In this document: one piece after another, positions 46,181 through 55,288 of the stretch | Position numbering within the stretch: position 1 is the stretch's first letter | How the letters are laid out: the number at the start of each line of letters is the position of its first letter | DNA from: Thalassomonas sp. RHCl1 | GTDB taxonomy: Bacteria; Pseudomonadota; Gammaproteobacteria; Enterobacterales; Alteromonadaceae | Assembly (NCBI RefSeq): GCF_947387555.1 | Contig: NZ_CANDNZ010000001.1 | Coordinates: forward strand, 992,001 to 1,056,000 | DNA length: 64,000 nt | Reading direction: 5' to 3' | Notes under the pieces: generated by a model | Database searches by the model: none | What the model saw: the letters and a program-made list of their open reading frames with translations, nothing else | Told to the model about the DNA's origin: nothing | Program-made: the position numbers and the translations under genes

Positions 46181-46338
46181 TACCAAACGAAATAATTAGT
46201 TAACCATCTTCAATGGTCTAAACACTCAACTTCTTCGTTGCGCTCAATCCCAATAGCTGGCTATTGCTCAATCACGCGCCTTGAATTTGAGTATTTATCC
46301 TCATTGAATCTTGGCTACCTAACTATTACGTTTGGCAT
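46181..46338. mobile_element. MITE-like inverted-repeat element
   Basis: The ends TACCAAACGAAATAATTAGT (46181 on) and the reverse complement of 46312-46338 (TGCCAAACGTAATAGTTAGG) are about 26-bp imperfect terminal inverted repeats. Symmetry continues inward (TCAATG...AACACTCAA against its partner) down to a central CAATAGC-TG-GCTATTG. The roughly 158-base element is nearly one long hairpin without a real gene. I believe similar elements are repeated in Colwelliaceae genomes. It sits between ybeD and dacA. Confidence 0.7.
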
Positions 46339-46416
46339 GATATCTCAGCAAACTAAGATATCCTTTATGGTGATGTTATCGGTAATTTCAACTATCTTGT
46401 TAAGCTTCGGACATAA

Positions 46417-46446
46417 AAAATCCCGACCAAGGCCGGGATTTTCTTT
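46417..46446 (-). terminator. Terminator after dacA
   Basis: AAAATCCCG/CGGGATTTT with an 8-base loop lies 19 bases downstream of the dacA stop, followed by a T-rich tract on the minus strand. Confidence 0.85.
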
Positions 46447-46461
46447 AAAGTGAAATGGAGA

Positions 46462-47646
46462 TTAGTTAACAAACTGAAGTTTAACGTAATCCACCAAACG
46501 GCTGAACATACCGCCTTCGTTAACTTCCTGTAAGGTAACTAACGGGTAGTTAGCGATGTCCTGGCCGTCGAGTTGTAAAAACAGTTTACCAACCACTTCG
46601 CCTTTAGTGAGCGGCGCGGTTAACTGACGATCCAGCTCGATGTTGGCTTTGAGGTTCTTGCTTTGCCCCCTGGGGATAGTGATCGGCGTGTCAACTAAAA
46701 TACCTAAATCGACTTCTTCCCTATCCCCCATCCAGACGCGGTTGGCGGCAAACTTTTCACCGGCATGATACGGGGTGATGGTTTCGAAGAAACGGAAACC
46801 ATAGTTCAGCAGCTTTTTGCTTTCCACTTTACGGGCGCGTTCGCTTTCTGTGCCCATCACCACGGTAACCAGGCGCATATCATTTTTTGTGCCCGAGGTA
46901 ACCAGGCTGTAGCCTGCCTTGGAGGTATGGCCGGTTTTTAAACCGTCGACATTCAGGCTTTTATCCCACAGCAGGCTGTTACGGTTATATTGCTTGATAT
47001 TGTTGTAGGTAAAAGATTTTTGTTTATAAACCTTATATTCTTCCGGCACGTCGCGAATAAGGGCGATAGCCAGGGTCGCCATATCGCGCGGTGTGGTTTG
47101 GTGCGAGTCGCTGTCCAGGCCGTGGCTGTTTTCAAAAAAGCTGCTGTTCATGCCAAGCTGTTCGGCATGGGCATTCATCAAATCGGCAAAGGCGCTTTCG
47201 CTGCCGGCGATATGCTCGGCCATGGCGACACAGGCGTCGTTCCCCGAGGCCACGATAATGCCCTGGTTAAGCAGGTCCACCGAGACTTCGGTGCCGACTT
47301 CGATAAACATTTTTGACGACTCGGGGAAGTTTTTCGCCCAGGCGTTTTCACTGATGGTGACTTTATCGTCTTTACTGATGTTGCCGGTTTTGATTTCCTG
47401 GCCGATGATATAGCTGGTCATCATTTTAGTCAGGCTGGCAGGGGCTAACAGGGTATCGGCATTGCCTTCTGCAATCACCTTGCCTGTGGTGTAATCCATC
47501 AGGATATAACCCTTGGCATTAATTTCCGGAGGGCTGGGAATGATCACCTGTTGCGCCAGGGCTGAGGCGCTGATGATAAGAGAGCCGAAAAGAGTAATAA
47601 TTTTGCTTCGAGCAAAGACTCGTTTGCCTGCCAAATTCTTGGGCAT
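46462..47646 (-). CDS. dacA: D-alanyl-D-alanine carboxypeptidase, PBP5/6 type
   Basis: The 394-residue protein has a signal peptide (about 1-31, ending SASALAQQ). The penicillin-binding triad is intact: SLTK in LAPASLTKMMTSY, SGN in VASGNDACVAM, and KTG in DGLKTGHTSKAGYSLV. The C-terminal beta domain and amphipathic end (MFSRLVDYVKLQFVN) match membrane-anchored PBP5. It trims the terminal D-Ala of peptidoglycan. Confidence 0.96.
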   Translation of the reverse strand: MPKNLAGKRVFARSKIITLFGSLIISASALAQQVIIPSPPEINAKGYILMDYTTGKVIAEGNADTLLAPASLTKMMTSYIIGQEIKTGNISKDDKVTISENAWAKNFPESSKMFIEVGTEVSVDLLNQGIIVASGNDACVAMAEHIAGSESAFADLMNAHAEQLGMNSSFFENSHGLDSDSHQTTPRDMATLAIALIRDVPEEYKVYKQKSFTYNNIKQYNRNSLLWDKSLNVDGLKTGHTSKAGYSLVTSGTKNDMRLVTVVMGTESERARKVESKKLLNYGFRFFETITPYHAGEKFAANRVWMGDREEVDLGILVDTPITIPRGQSKNLKANIELDRQLTAPLTKGEVVGKLFLQLDGQDIANYPLVTLQEVNEGGMFSRLVDYVKLQFVN

Positions 47647-47815
47647 AATGATCCTTTGAAATTCTTATTTTGTTTGATGCTTACTGGCTTATCAGGTTCA
47701 TCTTTTTTTGGATAACCTTTGCTAATAAATAGCAATAAATAGCCAACAAAAATTTTTCCCGAGTATAACATTATCACCGCCGTTTACTATGGGGCAGGGG
47801 TAAAGTTTTCCGGGG

Positions 47816-48667
47816 TTATTGTAATAATTTACGTCGGTAAGCGCCGGAATAGCCATTTTGTTGCAGAGTCGTTAATAAGCTGTTTAATGACTCTCCCTGC
47901 TCCAGCGGACCCATTTGTACCCGGAAGATGCCGTTTTTCTCTCCCAGGCTGACTTTTTGTTGATATAAGCTGGCCAGGGCAGTGGCGGTTGCCTGTGCCT
48001 GTTTTTGATCCCGGGTTGCCAGGATTTGAATATAATAGCGATCTTTGGCCGGGCTTTTGGCTGAAGGAAAGGCCGGCTCAGGGGAGCTTGCTACCTGAGT
48101 GATGACAGCCGGCGCCTGTTTTTGGCCTGGCTTTTGGCCTGGCTTTTGGCCAAAATCGGTAATCGCCGTGATGCGTACCTTGGCGGTGCCGGTTTTTAAC
48201 ATATCCAGCTTATAGGCGGCGCTGTAGGATAAGTCGATGATCCTGCTCTCGTGAAAAGGACCGCGGTCATTGACCCTGACAATTACGGATTTGTTATTGC
48301 TCAGGTTGGTGACTTTGGCATAGGTAGGCAGGGGCAGATTTTTATGGGCGGCGCTCATGGCGTACATATCATAAATTTCACCGTTGGAGGTCAGGTGGCC
48401 ATGAAACTTTTTCCCGTACCAGGAGGCGATGCCGGTCTGAGTGAAATCTTCCGCGCTTTTTAGCACCTGGTAATGCTTGCCGCGCACGGTATAGTTTTTG
48501 TTGCCGCCGCGGCTATGGGGTTCGGCGCGGGGCACGGCGTCGTGCAGTTCGCCGGCGCTTGGCAAACGGGCAGGCGTGCTGTCGTTGGCTTGCTGATAAC
48601 GGCCGTATTGTTTACTACAGGCAGTTAAAAATAAGGTGATAAAGATGAGTAGCGCCGTTTTGTTCAC
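47816..48667 (-). CDS. rlpA: Septal ring lipoprotein RlpA
   Basis: The 283-residue lipoprotein has the lipobox FLTACSK (Cys near residue 18). An RlpA-like double-psi barrel follows at about 75-170 (TGIASWYGKKFHGHLTSNGEIYDMYAMSAAHKNLPLPTYAKVTNL, VRVNDRGPFHESRIIDLSYSAA), with a SPOR domain at about 205-280. A small tandem repeat KPGQKPGQK (12-bp units near 48120-48157) lies in the linker. It is a lytic transglycosylase acting on naked glycan strands at the septum. Confidence 0.95.
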   Translation of the reverse strand: MNKTALLIFITLFLTACSKQYGRYQQANDSTPARLPSAGELHDAVPRAEPHSRGGNKNYTVRGKHYQVLKSAEDFTQTGIASWYGKKFHGHLTSNGEIYDMYAMSAAHKNLPLPTYAKVTNLSNNKSVIVRVNDRGPFHESRIIDLSYSAAYKLDMLKTGTAKVRITAITDFGQKPGQKPGQKQAPAVITQVASSPEPAFPSAKSPAKDRYYIQILATRDQKQAQATATALASLYQQKVSLGEKNGIFRVQMGPLEQGESLNSLLTTLQQNGYSGAYRRKLLQ

Positions 48668-48788
48668 TGTGTTTCTTCTTATTATTATTTCGAGGTTTGT
48701 TGCTGGTTATTAATTATGTCTTCGTTATGCCAGGCTCTGCCGGTTTTGGCGAGCCGCTTGTTATGGGCGGCTCTTTATACCCTCTTTT

Positions 48789-49907
48789 TTATGAGCCAAT
48801 AAAGCGCCTGTGGGTACTGATGGCCATCAATATGCCAAATCCCGCCATTAATGTCACCATGGAAGTACCGCCATAGCTGACCAGGGGCAGGGGCACACCC
48901 ACCACGGGCAATAAGCCGGAAACCATGCCGATATTAACGAACACATAGACAAAAAAGGTCAGGGTCAAACTGCCTGCCAGTAATTTGGTAAAGGCCTGCT
49001 GGGCATTTACCGCAATCCATAAACCGCGCATAACGATGGCTAAATACACCAGCAGCAACAGGGCAACGCCGATCAGGCCGAATTCTTCACTGAAAACGGC
49101 AAAGATAAAGTCGGTATGGCGCTCGGGCAAGAACTCCAGTTGGGACTGGGTGCCCTGCAACCAGCCTTTGCCGTGCAGGCCGCCTGAGCCGATGGCGATT
49201 TTTGACTGGATAATATGGTAGCCCGAGCCGAGCGGATCCTGCTCGGGGTTTAAGAAGGTCAGCACCCGCTGTTTCTGATACTCTTTCATCAGGTAAAGCC
49301 ATAAAATCGGGGCAAACGCCGAGCCGAGTCCGATGCAGCTGGCAATCAGTTTCCAGCTGGCGCCGGCGAGGAATATGACAAAAATGCCCGAGCTGGCGAT
49401 CAATAACGAGGTACCCAAATCTGGCTGTTTGGCGATCAGTAACGTTGGGATCAGTACCAGGATAAAGGCAAAAATAATGGTGGAGATTTTTACCGGCAGA
49501 TTATCCTGGCTGATAAACCAGGCGATCATGATAGGCACTATCAGTTTCATGATTTCCGAGGGCTGAAACTTGGTAAAGCCTAAGTCCAGCCAGCGTTGCG
49601 CGCCCTTGCCGACATGGCCGAAAAGCAAGACCAGCACCAGCAGGATCAAACCGATAACAAATACCGGCACCGCCCATTTTCGGTAACTTAAAGGGGGGAT
49701 TTGCGCCACCACGAACATTACTGCCACGGCTATGCCCAGGCGCACTGCCTGGCGGATCACTATATCCATGTCCTGGCCGCCGGCACTGTAGATCACGAAC
49801 AAACTTAATATCATCAGGCATAACAGCCCTGCCAGTAACGGCAGGTCTATATGCAGCTTTCGCCAGATACCGGCTTTTTTTTCCTGATCGTGGCCGGTGC
49901 TACGCAT
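48789..49907 (-). CDS. mrdB: Peptidoglycan glycosyltransferase RodA (MrdB)
   Basis: The 372-residue SEDS polymerase has ten or so membrane spans. It shows PSEIMKL, the QRVLTFLNPEQDPLGSGYHIIQSKIAIGSGGLHGKGW block with catalytic-loop residues, and LPERHTDFIFAVFSEEFG. It works with PBP2, encoded 29 bases upstream, in lateral wall elongation. Confidence 0.96.
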   Translation of the reverse strand: MRSTGHDQEKKAGIWRKLHIDLPLLAGLLCLMILSLFVIYSAGGQDMDIVIRQAVRLGIAVAVMFVVAQIPPLSYRKWAVPVFVIGLILLVLVLLFGHVGKGAQRWLDLGFTKFQPSEIMKLIVPIMIAWFISQDNLPVKISTIIFAFILVLIPTLLIAKQPDLGTSLLIASSGIFVIFLAGASWKLIASCIGLGSAFAPILWLYLMKEYQKQRVLTFLNPEQDPLGSGYHIIQSKIAIGSGGLHGKGWLQGTQSQLEFLPERHTDFIFAVFSEEFGLIGVALLLLVYLAIVMRGLWIAVNAQQAFTKLLAGSLTLTFFVYVFVNIGMVSGLLPVVGVPLPLVSYGGTSMVTLMAGFGILMAISTHRRFIGS

Positions 49908-49936
49908 CGCTGGTATCTCTTATCATCAATAGGCTG

Positions 49937-51931
49937 TTAATCACTTTCCTGTACACCATATAAATCATCATGCTGGGGATGCATGTTTTTATCTTTACTG
50001 AGGATCACCCGGTTGCCGAAATATTGATCCATGATCTGGCGGGCAACGGGGGCGGCATTGGTGGCGCCGCCGCCTTTGGCAACGTTTTCTATTGCCACCG
50101 CCACCACGATTTCGGGATTTTCATAAGGAGCAAAGGCGATAAACATGGCATTATCCCGTTTATGCTCCTGAGTGGTTTCCGCATCATATTTTTCATCCTG
50201 GCCCAGCCGGGCGACCTGGGCGGAGCCGGTTTTCCCGGCGGCATCATAAGTGCTGCCTTTAAAGGCGTTGTAGCCGGTAGCGCCGGGTCTTTGCACCGTA
50301 TTGTGCATGGCATCGAGCACCAGCTGCCAGTTATCGTGATTTTTGAGTTTTATCGGCGGCTTGTTCTCATAAAAAATGGTTTCAACCTGCCTGCCTAGCT
50401 TGTCGGGATTTTCCGCACTCTTGATGATTTTTCCCTGATCCTGAGAAGCGAGTTGCTGTGAATCCGACATTGCCATCAACAGGTGGGGAATTTTGATCTC
50501 ACCTTTGTTGACCAAAATAGAGGTCGCCTGGGTCAGCTGCAGCGGCGACACCGTCCAGTAACTTTGTCCTATGCCCACGGAAATGGTTTCACCTGTATAC
50601 CAGGGCTGGTTGTACCTGGCCCGTTTCCAGCCGACGCTGGGCACCACTCCCCGGGTTTCTTCATGCAGGTCTACGCCGGTGTAGTCGCCAAAACCGAACT
50701 TTTCCATCATGGTGCTGATGCGGTTAATGCCGAGCTTATAGGCCAGGTTATAAAAATAGACGTTGCAGGACTCTTCTATTGCCTTGGTCAGGTTAACCCA
50801 GCCATGGCCCCATTTTTTCCAGTCGCGGTATTTGTTGTCTATGCCCTTCATCTGGTACCAGCCGGGATCCCAGATACGGGTTTGTGGGGTGATGATTTCT
50901 TCTTCCAGCCCCAATAATGCCATAAAAGGTTTTACCGTCGAGGCGGGGGGATAACCCTGGATGCTGCGGTTGATCAGCGGCAGGTTTTTCGAGTTCAGCA
51001 ATTTGCTGTAATTTTTGCTGCTGATGCCGTGCACAAACAGGTTGCCGTCGTAACTCGGATTTGAATACATGGCCAGGATGCCGCCGTCGCGGGGATCCAT
51101 GGCCACCACAGCGCCGCGTTTGCCCGACAGGGCGCGTTTGGCGATCATTTGCAGTTCGATATCCAGGGTCAGGGTTAAGTCTTTGCCCGGTACCGGCGGG
51201 GTAAAATTCAGGGTGCGGATAATGCGCCCCTGGTTATTGATCTCAACTTCCTGGTGGCCGATAGTGCCGTGCAAGATATCTTCGTAATACTTTTCTATGC
51301 CGAGCTTGCCGATGCCGTGGGTGGCGGCATAATTTTCCGATTTACCCTGGGCATCGAGTTTTTTCACGTCTTCGCGGTTGATACGGGCGACATAACCCAG
51401 GTTATGTGTGGTTAAATCGGCGAACGGGTAATAACGCTTTAGCCTGGCGTCGATAAAAAAACCGGGAAATTTATGCTGGTTGACGGAAAACAGCGCCACC
51501 TGCTGGTCGCTGAGTCTGGAATGTAATTCGACCGGTTTAAAGCGGCGCTTTCGTTTTAAAGCTTTAAAGAATTTTTGCTGTTTTTCCTGGCTGATTTCTA
51601 ACAGGGCGCTGACTTCGGCCACCGAGGCTTTGATATCTTCCACTTGTTCGGGAATAATTTCCAGGCTGTAAATGGCCTTGTTTTCTGCCAGCAAGACGCC
51701 GTTTCTGTCGTAAATTAAACCGCGGTTCGGCGCCACCGGCAACAGCTTGATGCGGTTGCTGTTAGAGCGGGTTTGGTATTTTTCGTAGGAGCTGATTTCC
51801 AGATCAAAAATATTACTGAATAAAAGCAGCAGCACCATCAGCACGCCGATAAAGGCGATAAAGGTTCTGCGGGCAAACAAGTTTGCTTCAGCGCTGTGGT
51901 TTCGGATCGCAATACGTCTACGTGGCGCCAT
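49937..51931 (-). CDS. mrdA: Penicillin-binding protein 2
   Basis: The 664-residue class B transpeptidase has an N-terminal span at about 26-47. A PBP dimerisation domain follows, then transpeptidase motifs SxxK (PASTVKPFMAL), SCN (EESCNVYFYN) and KTG (AAGKTGSAQV). It starts with a basic cytoplasmic tail (MAPRRRIAIRNH). It is the partner of RodA in the elongasome. Confidence 0.96.
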   Translation of the reverse strand: MAPRRRIAIRNHSAEANLFARRTFIAFIGVLMVLLLLFSNIFDLEISSYEKYQTRSNSNRIKLLPVAPNRGLIYDRNGVLLAENKAIYSLEIIPEQVEDIKASVAEVSALLEISQEKQQKFFKALKRKRRFKPVELHSRLSDQQVALFSVNQHKFPGFFIDARLKRYYPFADLTTHNLGYVARINREDVKKLDAQGKSENYAATHGIGKLGIEKYYEDILHGTIGHQEVEINNQGRIIRTLNFTPPVPGKDLTLTLDIELQMIAKRALSGKRGAVVAMDPRDGGILAMYSNPSYDGNLFVHGISSKNYSKLLNSKNLPLINRSIQGYPPASTVKPFMALLGLEEEIITPQTRIWDPGWYQMKGIDNKYRDWKKWGHGWVNLTKAIEESCNVYFYNLAYKLGINRISTMMEKFGFGDYTGVDLHEETRGVVPSVGWKRARYNQPWYTGETISVGIGQSYWTVSPLQLTQATSILVNKGEIKIPHLLMAMSDSQQLASQDQGKIIKSAENPDKLGRQVETIFYENKPPIKLKNHDNWQLVLDAMHNTVQRPGATGYNAFKGSTYDAAGKTGSAQVARLGQDEKYDAETTQEHKRDNAMFIAFAPYENPEIVVAVAIENVAKGGGATNAAPVARQIMDQYFGNRVILSKDKNMHPQHDDLYGVQESD

Positions 51932-52051
51932 GGTGGATGTCAGTCCCGGTAAAAATAGAGAGCATTGATAATAGCCGATACCCGGTATCAGCTATTAGAC
52001 CCTTTGATAAGAAAATTGTTGCGACATATGTCAGCTTATTGTTTTTTGGCA

Positions 52052-52522
52052 TTATTCTCTATGGTAGGGGTGGTTGTTGTTAACACTCCAGGCGCGATAA
52101 AGACTTTCCGCCACTACGATCCTGACCATAGGATGAGGCAAGGTCAGCGGCGATAACGACCATTTTTGCTCCGATGCCCGGATACAGGCGGGAGCCAAAC
52201 CTTCAGGGCCGCCCACCAGTAAGGCGACGTCCCTGCCGTCTAACTGCCAGCGTTCCAGTTGCCCGGCAAGTTGCGGGGTGGTCCAGGGTTTGCCTTCGAC
52301 TTCCAGGGTGACGATACGGTTTCCTTTGGGGATGGCGGCGAGTAACTGCTCACCTTCTTTTTCCAGGATACGGGCGATATCGGCATTTTTACCGCGTTTT
52401 CCCGGTGGGATCTCCACCAGGTGAAACGACATGTCCCGTGGGAAGCGTCGGCTGTATTCATTAAAGCCGGCAGTCACCCATGAAGGCATCTTGTTGCCGA
52501 CGGCATATAAAGTTAAGCGCAT
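52052..52522 (-). CDS. rlmH: 23S rRNA pseudouridine1915 N3-methyltransferase
   Basis: The 156-residue SPOUT enzyme has the SAM-binding [13 protein letters not shown] and the C-terminal [35 protein letters not shown], both diagnostic of RlmH. It is followed by mrdA and preceded by rsfS in the conserved order. Confidence 0.97.
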   Translation of the reverse strand: MRLTLYAVGNKMPSWVTAGFNEYSRRFPRDMSFHLVEIPPGKRGKNADIARILEKEGEQLLAAIPKGNRIVTLEVEGKPWTTPQLAGQLERWQLDGRDVALLVGGPEGLAPACIRASEQKWSLSPLTLPHPMVRIVVAESLYRAWSVNNNHPYHRE

Positions 52523-52534
52523 AGGATAAGTTTA

Positions 52535-52852
52535 TCAGGCCCACAATTGTTCAAGCTGATAACGGTCACGTATTTCATCTGTCATCACATGGACAATCAC
52601 ATCACCGAGATCCACCAGCGACCATTCGCCGACGTCATTGCCTTCTACCCCCAGCGGGGCTTTATTGATGGCGCGGCACTCCATGGCAACATTTTGTGCG
52701 ATGGATTTAACGTGGCGGTTAGAGCTACCAGAGCAAACCACCATATAATCGGCGAAATTTGCTTTATCGGTCAGATCTAAGGTTATGATATCTCTGCCTT
52801 TGATGTCTTCAATCTTTTCAATAACAAATGCTGTTAACTCTTTACTGTGCAA
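52535..52852 (-). CDS. rsfS: Ribosomal silencing factor RsfS
   Basis: The 105-residue protein has the RsfS core IEDIKGRDIITLDLTDKANFADYMVVCSGSSNRHVKSIA and GEWSLVDLGDVIVHVMTDEIRDRYQLEQLW. It binds L14 and blocks subunit joining. Its stop is 12 bases from the rlmH start. Confidence 0.97.
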   Translation of the reverse strand: MHSKELTAFVIEKIEDIKGRDIITLDLTDKANFADYMVVCSGSSNRHVKSIAQNVAMECRAINKAPLGVEGNDVGEWSLVDLGDVIVHVMTDEIRDRYQLEQLWA

Positions 52853-52939
52853 GGTTTTATTCCTAATTTGATATAATTTTTCAGGTCATGGTGCGCTAAT
52901 CGCACCTGTAATGGGGCCATAGTACCACTAATTGACCTT

Positions 52940-52967
52940 GCCGTTAACCGTCCATACGGCTAACGGC
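52940..52967. terminator. Hairpin between nadD and rsfS
   Basis: GCCGTTA/TAACGGC (52940-52946, 52961-52967) encloses CCGT/ACGG, a strong structure in the 153-base gap. There is no T-run on the minus strand, so it may be a processing or attenuation site rather than a full terminator. Confidence 0.35.
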
Positions 52968-53005
52968 CAGATTATTTGGCCTGAATTCGCCTTATTTGGC
53001 CGTGT

Positions 53006-53695
53006 TTAACGGTATAGCTGATGTTGCCTGATATAAGCCAAGACCGGAGCAGGCAGTAAAGACTGACAATCCAGACCTGATTTAAGCTGTTGGCGTATTT
53101 GGGTGGAAGAGATATCCCAGCGGCTTTCAGGGGCAAGGATAATATTGCCCGCCAGGCTTTGCTTGAGTGCGCTCACATCCGTGACCTGGTGCCTGGCCAG
53201 CAATTGCCGGGTATCAGCCGGCATATCCGCCAGTTCGTAACCGGGACGGGTATTAACCACCAAATGGCATAAGGTCAGGATTTCCTGCCATTTGTGCCAC
53301 TTGGTAAAAGTGAACAGGGAATCCATGCCGATCACGAAAAAGATCCGCTGGTGCGGGTGTTCTTTTTTGATTTCCAGCAGGGTATCTAAGGTATAACTGG
53401 TGCTTTGGCGTTTTAGTTCCCGTTCATCACAATGAAAGACTTTTTCCTGCTCACAGGCAAGTTTCACCATCTGGGCTCTTTGCTGCGCCGAAGCCGAGGT
53501 GCCAGCTTTATGGGGCGGAATGGCGGCGGGCATTAACACCAAATGGTCCAGGCCTAGCCATTTGAGCAGTTCTTTGGCGGGATTGAGGTGGCCGAGGTGG
53601 ATAGGATCAAAAGTGCCGCCCAGGATGCCGATATCACTGGTCTTGTGCATGACTTTATGTGATTTGTTTACGTGGCCGCTATCAGAGGTTTTCAT
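53006..53695 (-). CDS. nadD: Nicotinate-nucleotide adenylyltransferase
   Basis: The 229-residue enzyme makes deamido-NAD. It has the nucleotidyltransferase motif GILGGTFDPIHLGHL and the C-terminal ISSTQIRQQL. The ATG at 53695 overlaps the holA end by 14 bases; an internal ATG at 53650 (MHKTSDIGILGG) is the alternative and would match typical N-terminal length better. Confidence 0.95.
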   Translation of the reverse strand: MKTSDSGHVNKSHKVMHKTSDIGILGGTFDPIHLGHLNPAKELLKWLGLDHLVLMPAAIPPHKAGTSASAQQRAQMVKLACEQEKVFHCDERELKRQSTSYTLDTLLEIKKEHPHQRIFFVIGMDSLFTFTKWHKWQEILTLCHLVVNTRPGYELADMPADTRQLLARHQVTDVSALKQSLAGNIILAPESRWDISSTQIRQQLKSGLDCQSLLPAPVLAYIRQHQLYR

Positions 53696-54725
53696 AATCC
53701 AGGCTAAAATTTTTCATGGTCTGGCCGTGATACAGGGTGACACAGATATCTGCCAGCAAGATAAAGGGATTAAAATCGCTGCTGGTTTTACTGAGTAAAT
53801 CCAGCTGGGCCACCCGGGCACAGGCCAGTTTAAGATTGGCCAGCGGGATGTTGTTCAGCGCTTGCTGGTATAGAGGTTTGCGCTTATCCCAGATACGGTA
53901 TTGCTTAAACAGGGCATTGATATTTTCTCCCTGTTGCAGGGCTTCGGTCATCGCCAGTAGTTGATTGATTTCCTTATGGAAGAACCAGATGATCTGACCG
54001 GCGGCAACCCCTTGCTGCTGCTGTTGGTCTAACATGGTCATGCATTTGTTGCACTGGCCAAGCAGCATGGCATCTATGATCTGAAAGGGATTAAATTTGG
54101 CCTGTTTTACCAGTAACTGCTCGGCAGCTTCGAGGGTAATGGTTTGCTGGCCAAATAAAATCACCAGCTTTTCCAGCTCCTGGGACAGCGCCGGCAGATT
54201 GCCCTCGAATAATTCAATTAGCAGCTGGGTTACTTCGCGTGAGAGCTTGAGGTTTAATCCCCGGGCCTGCTGTTGTATCCACATCGGCAGGCCTTTGGCA
54301 TCGAGCTCATACAAAGGCAGGTAAATACCTTGTTGGTCAAGGGATTTAAACCATTTTTTATTGCTGGTGGCAGTTTCGAGTTTCGGGCCGTGAAACAGTA
54401 AAATCACGTCATTGTGCAGCTGTTCGAGCAGTGCCAGAATGGCTTTAGAGCCAAGGTCGCCAATTTTGGTGGTGGTTAATTCTATTTCGAAAATTCGCAG
54501 GCTGGAAAACAGGCTTAACGCCTGGTATTCCTGTAGCAGGAGTTGCCAGTCGAATTTATCATCAACGCTAAAACGCACGGTTTCGCTATAACCCTGCTGC
54601 TCAGCCGCTGTTTTTATCCGGGCCAGACTGTCATTTTTTTGCCAGGGTTCGTCACCAAAGACTAACCATACCGGTTTTAACGGCTGGTCGAGGAAACCCT
54701 GGAGTTTGTTGTGATAAATGCGCAT
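53682..54725 (-). CDS. holA: DNA polymerase III delta subunit
   Basis: The 347-residue clamp-loader subunit starts MRIYHNKLQGFLDQPLKPVWLVFGDEPWQKNDSL, with the usual FGDEP motif. The AAA-like fold and C-terminal collar domain follow (AKFNPFQIIDAMLLGQCNKCMTMLDQQQQQGVAAGQIIWFFHKEIN). It lies between lptE and nadD in the conserved order. Confidence 0.95.
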   Translation of the reverse strand: MRIYHNKLQGFLDQPLKPVWLVFGDEPWQKNDSLARIKTAAEQQGYSETVRFSVDDKFDWQLLLQEYQALSLFSSLRIFEIELTTTKIGDLGSKAILALLEQLHNDVILLFHGPKLETATSNKKWFKSLDQQGIYLPLYELDAKGLPMWIQQQARGLNLKLSREVTQLLIELFEGNLPALSQELEKLVILFGQQTITLEAAEQLLVKQAKFNPFQIIDAMLLGQCNKCMTMLDQQQQQGVAAGQIIWFFHKEINQLLAMTEALQQGENINALFKQYRIWDKRKPLYQQALNNIPLANLKLACARVAQLDLLSKTSSDFNPFILLADICVTLYHGQTMKNFSLDYENL

Positions 54726-54772
54726 CTGTTTTGATTGCTAATGTAAGCCGGGATTAGCCAGGAGCACCCGCC

Positions 54773-55288
54773 TTAGCGGGTGATGGCAGCCATATCACGT
54801 AAAATGCGGTCTGCCGCCGAGCGGCGCATTTCTTTTAACATCAGGGACAATTCCCGGCTTTTCGCCAGGGCCAAATCGGGATCGTCCTGATAGTCGCGAT
54901 ATAAATCAAAGCTATAATCACGGGGGGCTTGTCCGGCAAAGACCAGCTGGTATTTGACCGTGTAGATCAGCTCATACTCCGCTACCTGGCCGTTGGCAAA
55001 GATAGACAAGGTACGCCGGTTTAACTCATCTTTAAGGATGCGTAACTCGGGTTTATCCCGCTCGGGGCTTTCCAGCACATTCACCTGGTTAATTTTCAGG
55101 TGTTGCTTGACCGTGCGGGTAAGCTCGCCGTGGATATCCTGAGAGCTGATATACAGGGTTTTTAATTCGGGGGCCAACAAGTAGTCGCCCCTGAGTTTAA
55201 AACCACAACCGGACAGCAGGGAAGTGATCAGTACTAAACTGATCACCGCGCTTTTGCTAACCAAATGCTTTTTTAATAAATTAATCAT
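54773..55288 (-). CDS. lptE: LPS assembly lipoprotein LptE
   Basis: The 171-residue lipoprotein has a signal peptide with lipobox LLSGC (Cys near residue 28), followed by GFKLRGDYLL, typical of LptE (RlpB). It partners LptD for lipopolysaccharide insertion at the outer membrane. Its start is adjacent to the leuS stop, with a one-base overlap. Confidence 0.94.
   Translation of the reverse strand: MINLLKKHLVSKSAVISLVLITSLLSGCGFKLRGDYLLAPELKTLYISSQDIHGELTRTVKQHLKINQVNVLESPERDKPELRILKDELNRRTLSIFANGQVAEYELIYTVKYQLVFAGQAPRDYSFDLYRDYQDDPDLALAKSRELSLMLKEMRRSAADRILRDMAAITR

Noticed and set aside
46238-46453. 71-codon plus-strand frame in the ybeD-dacA gap
   Set aside because: It lies within the MITE-like hairpin and the dacA terminator, and no start signal is seen.
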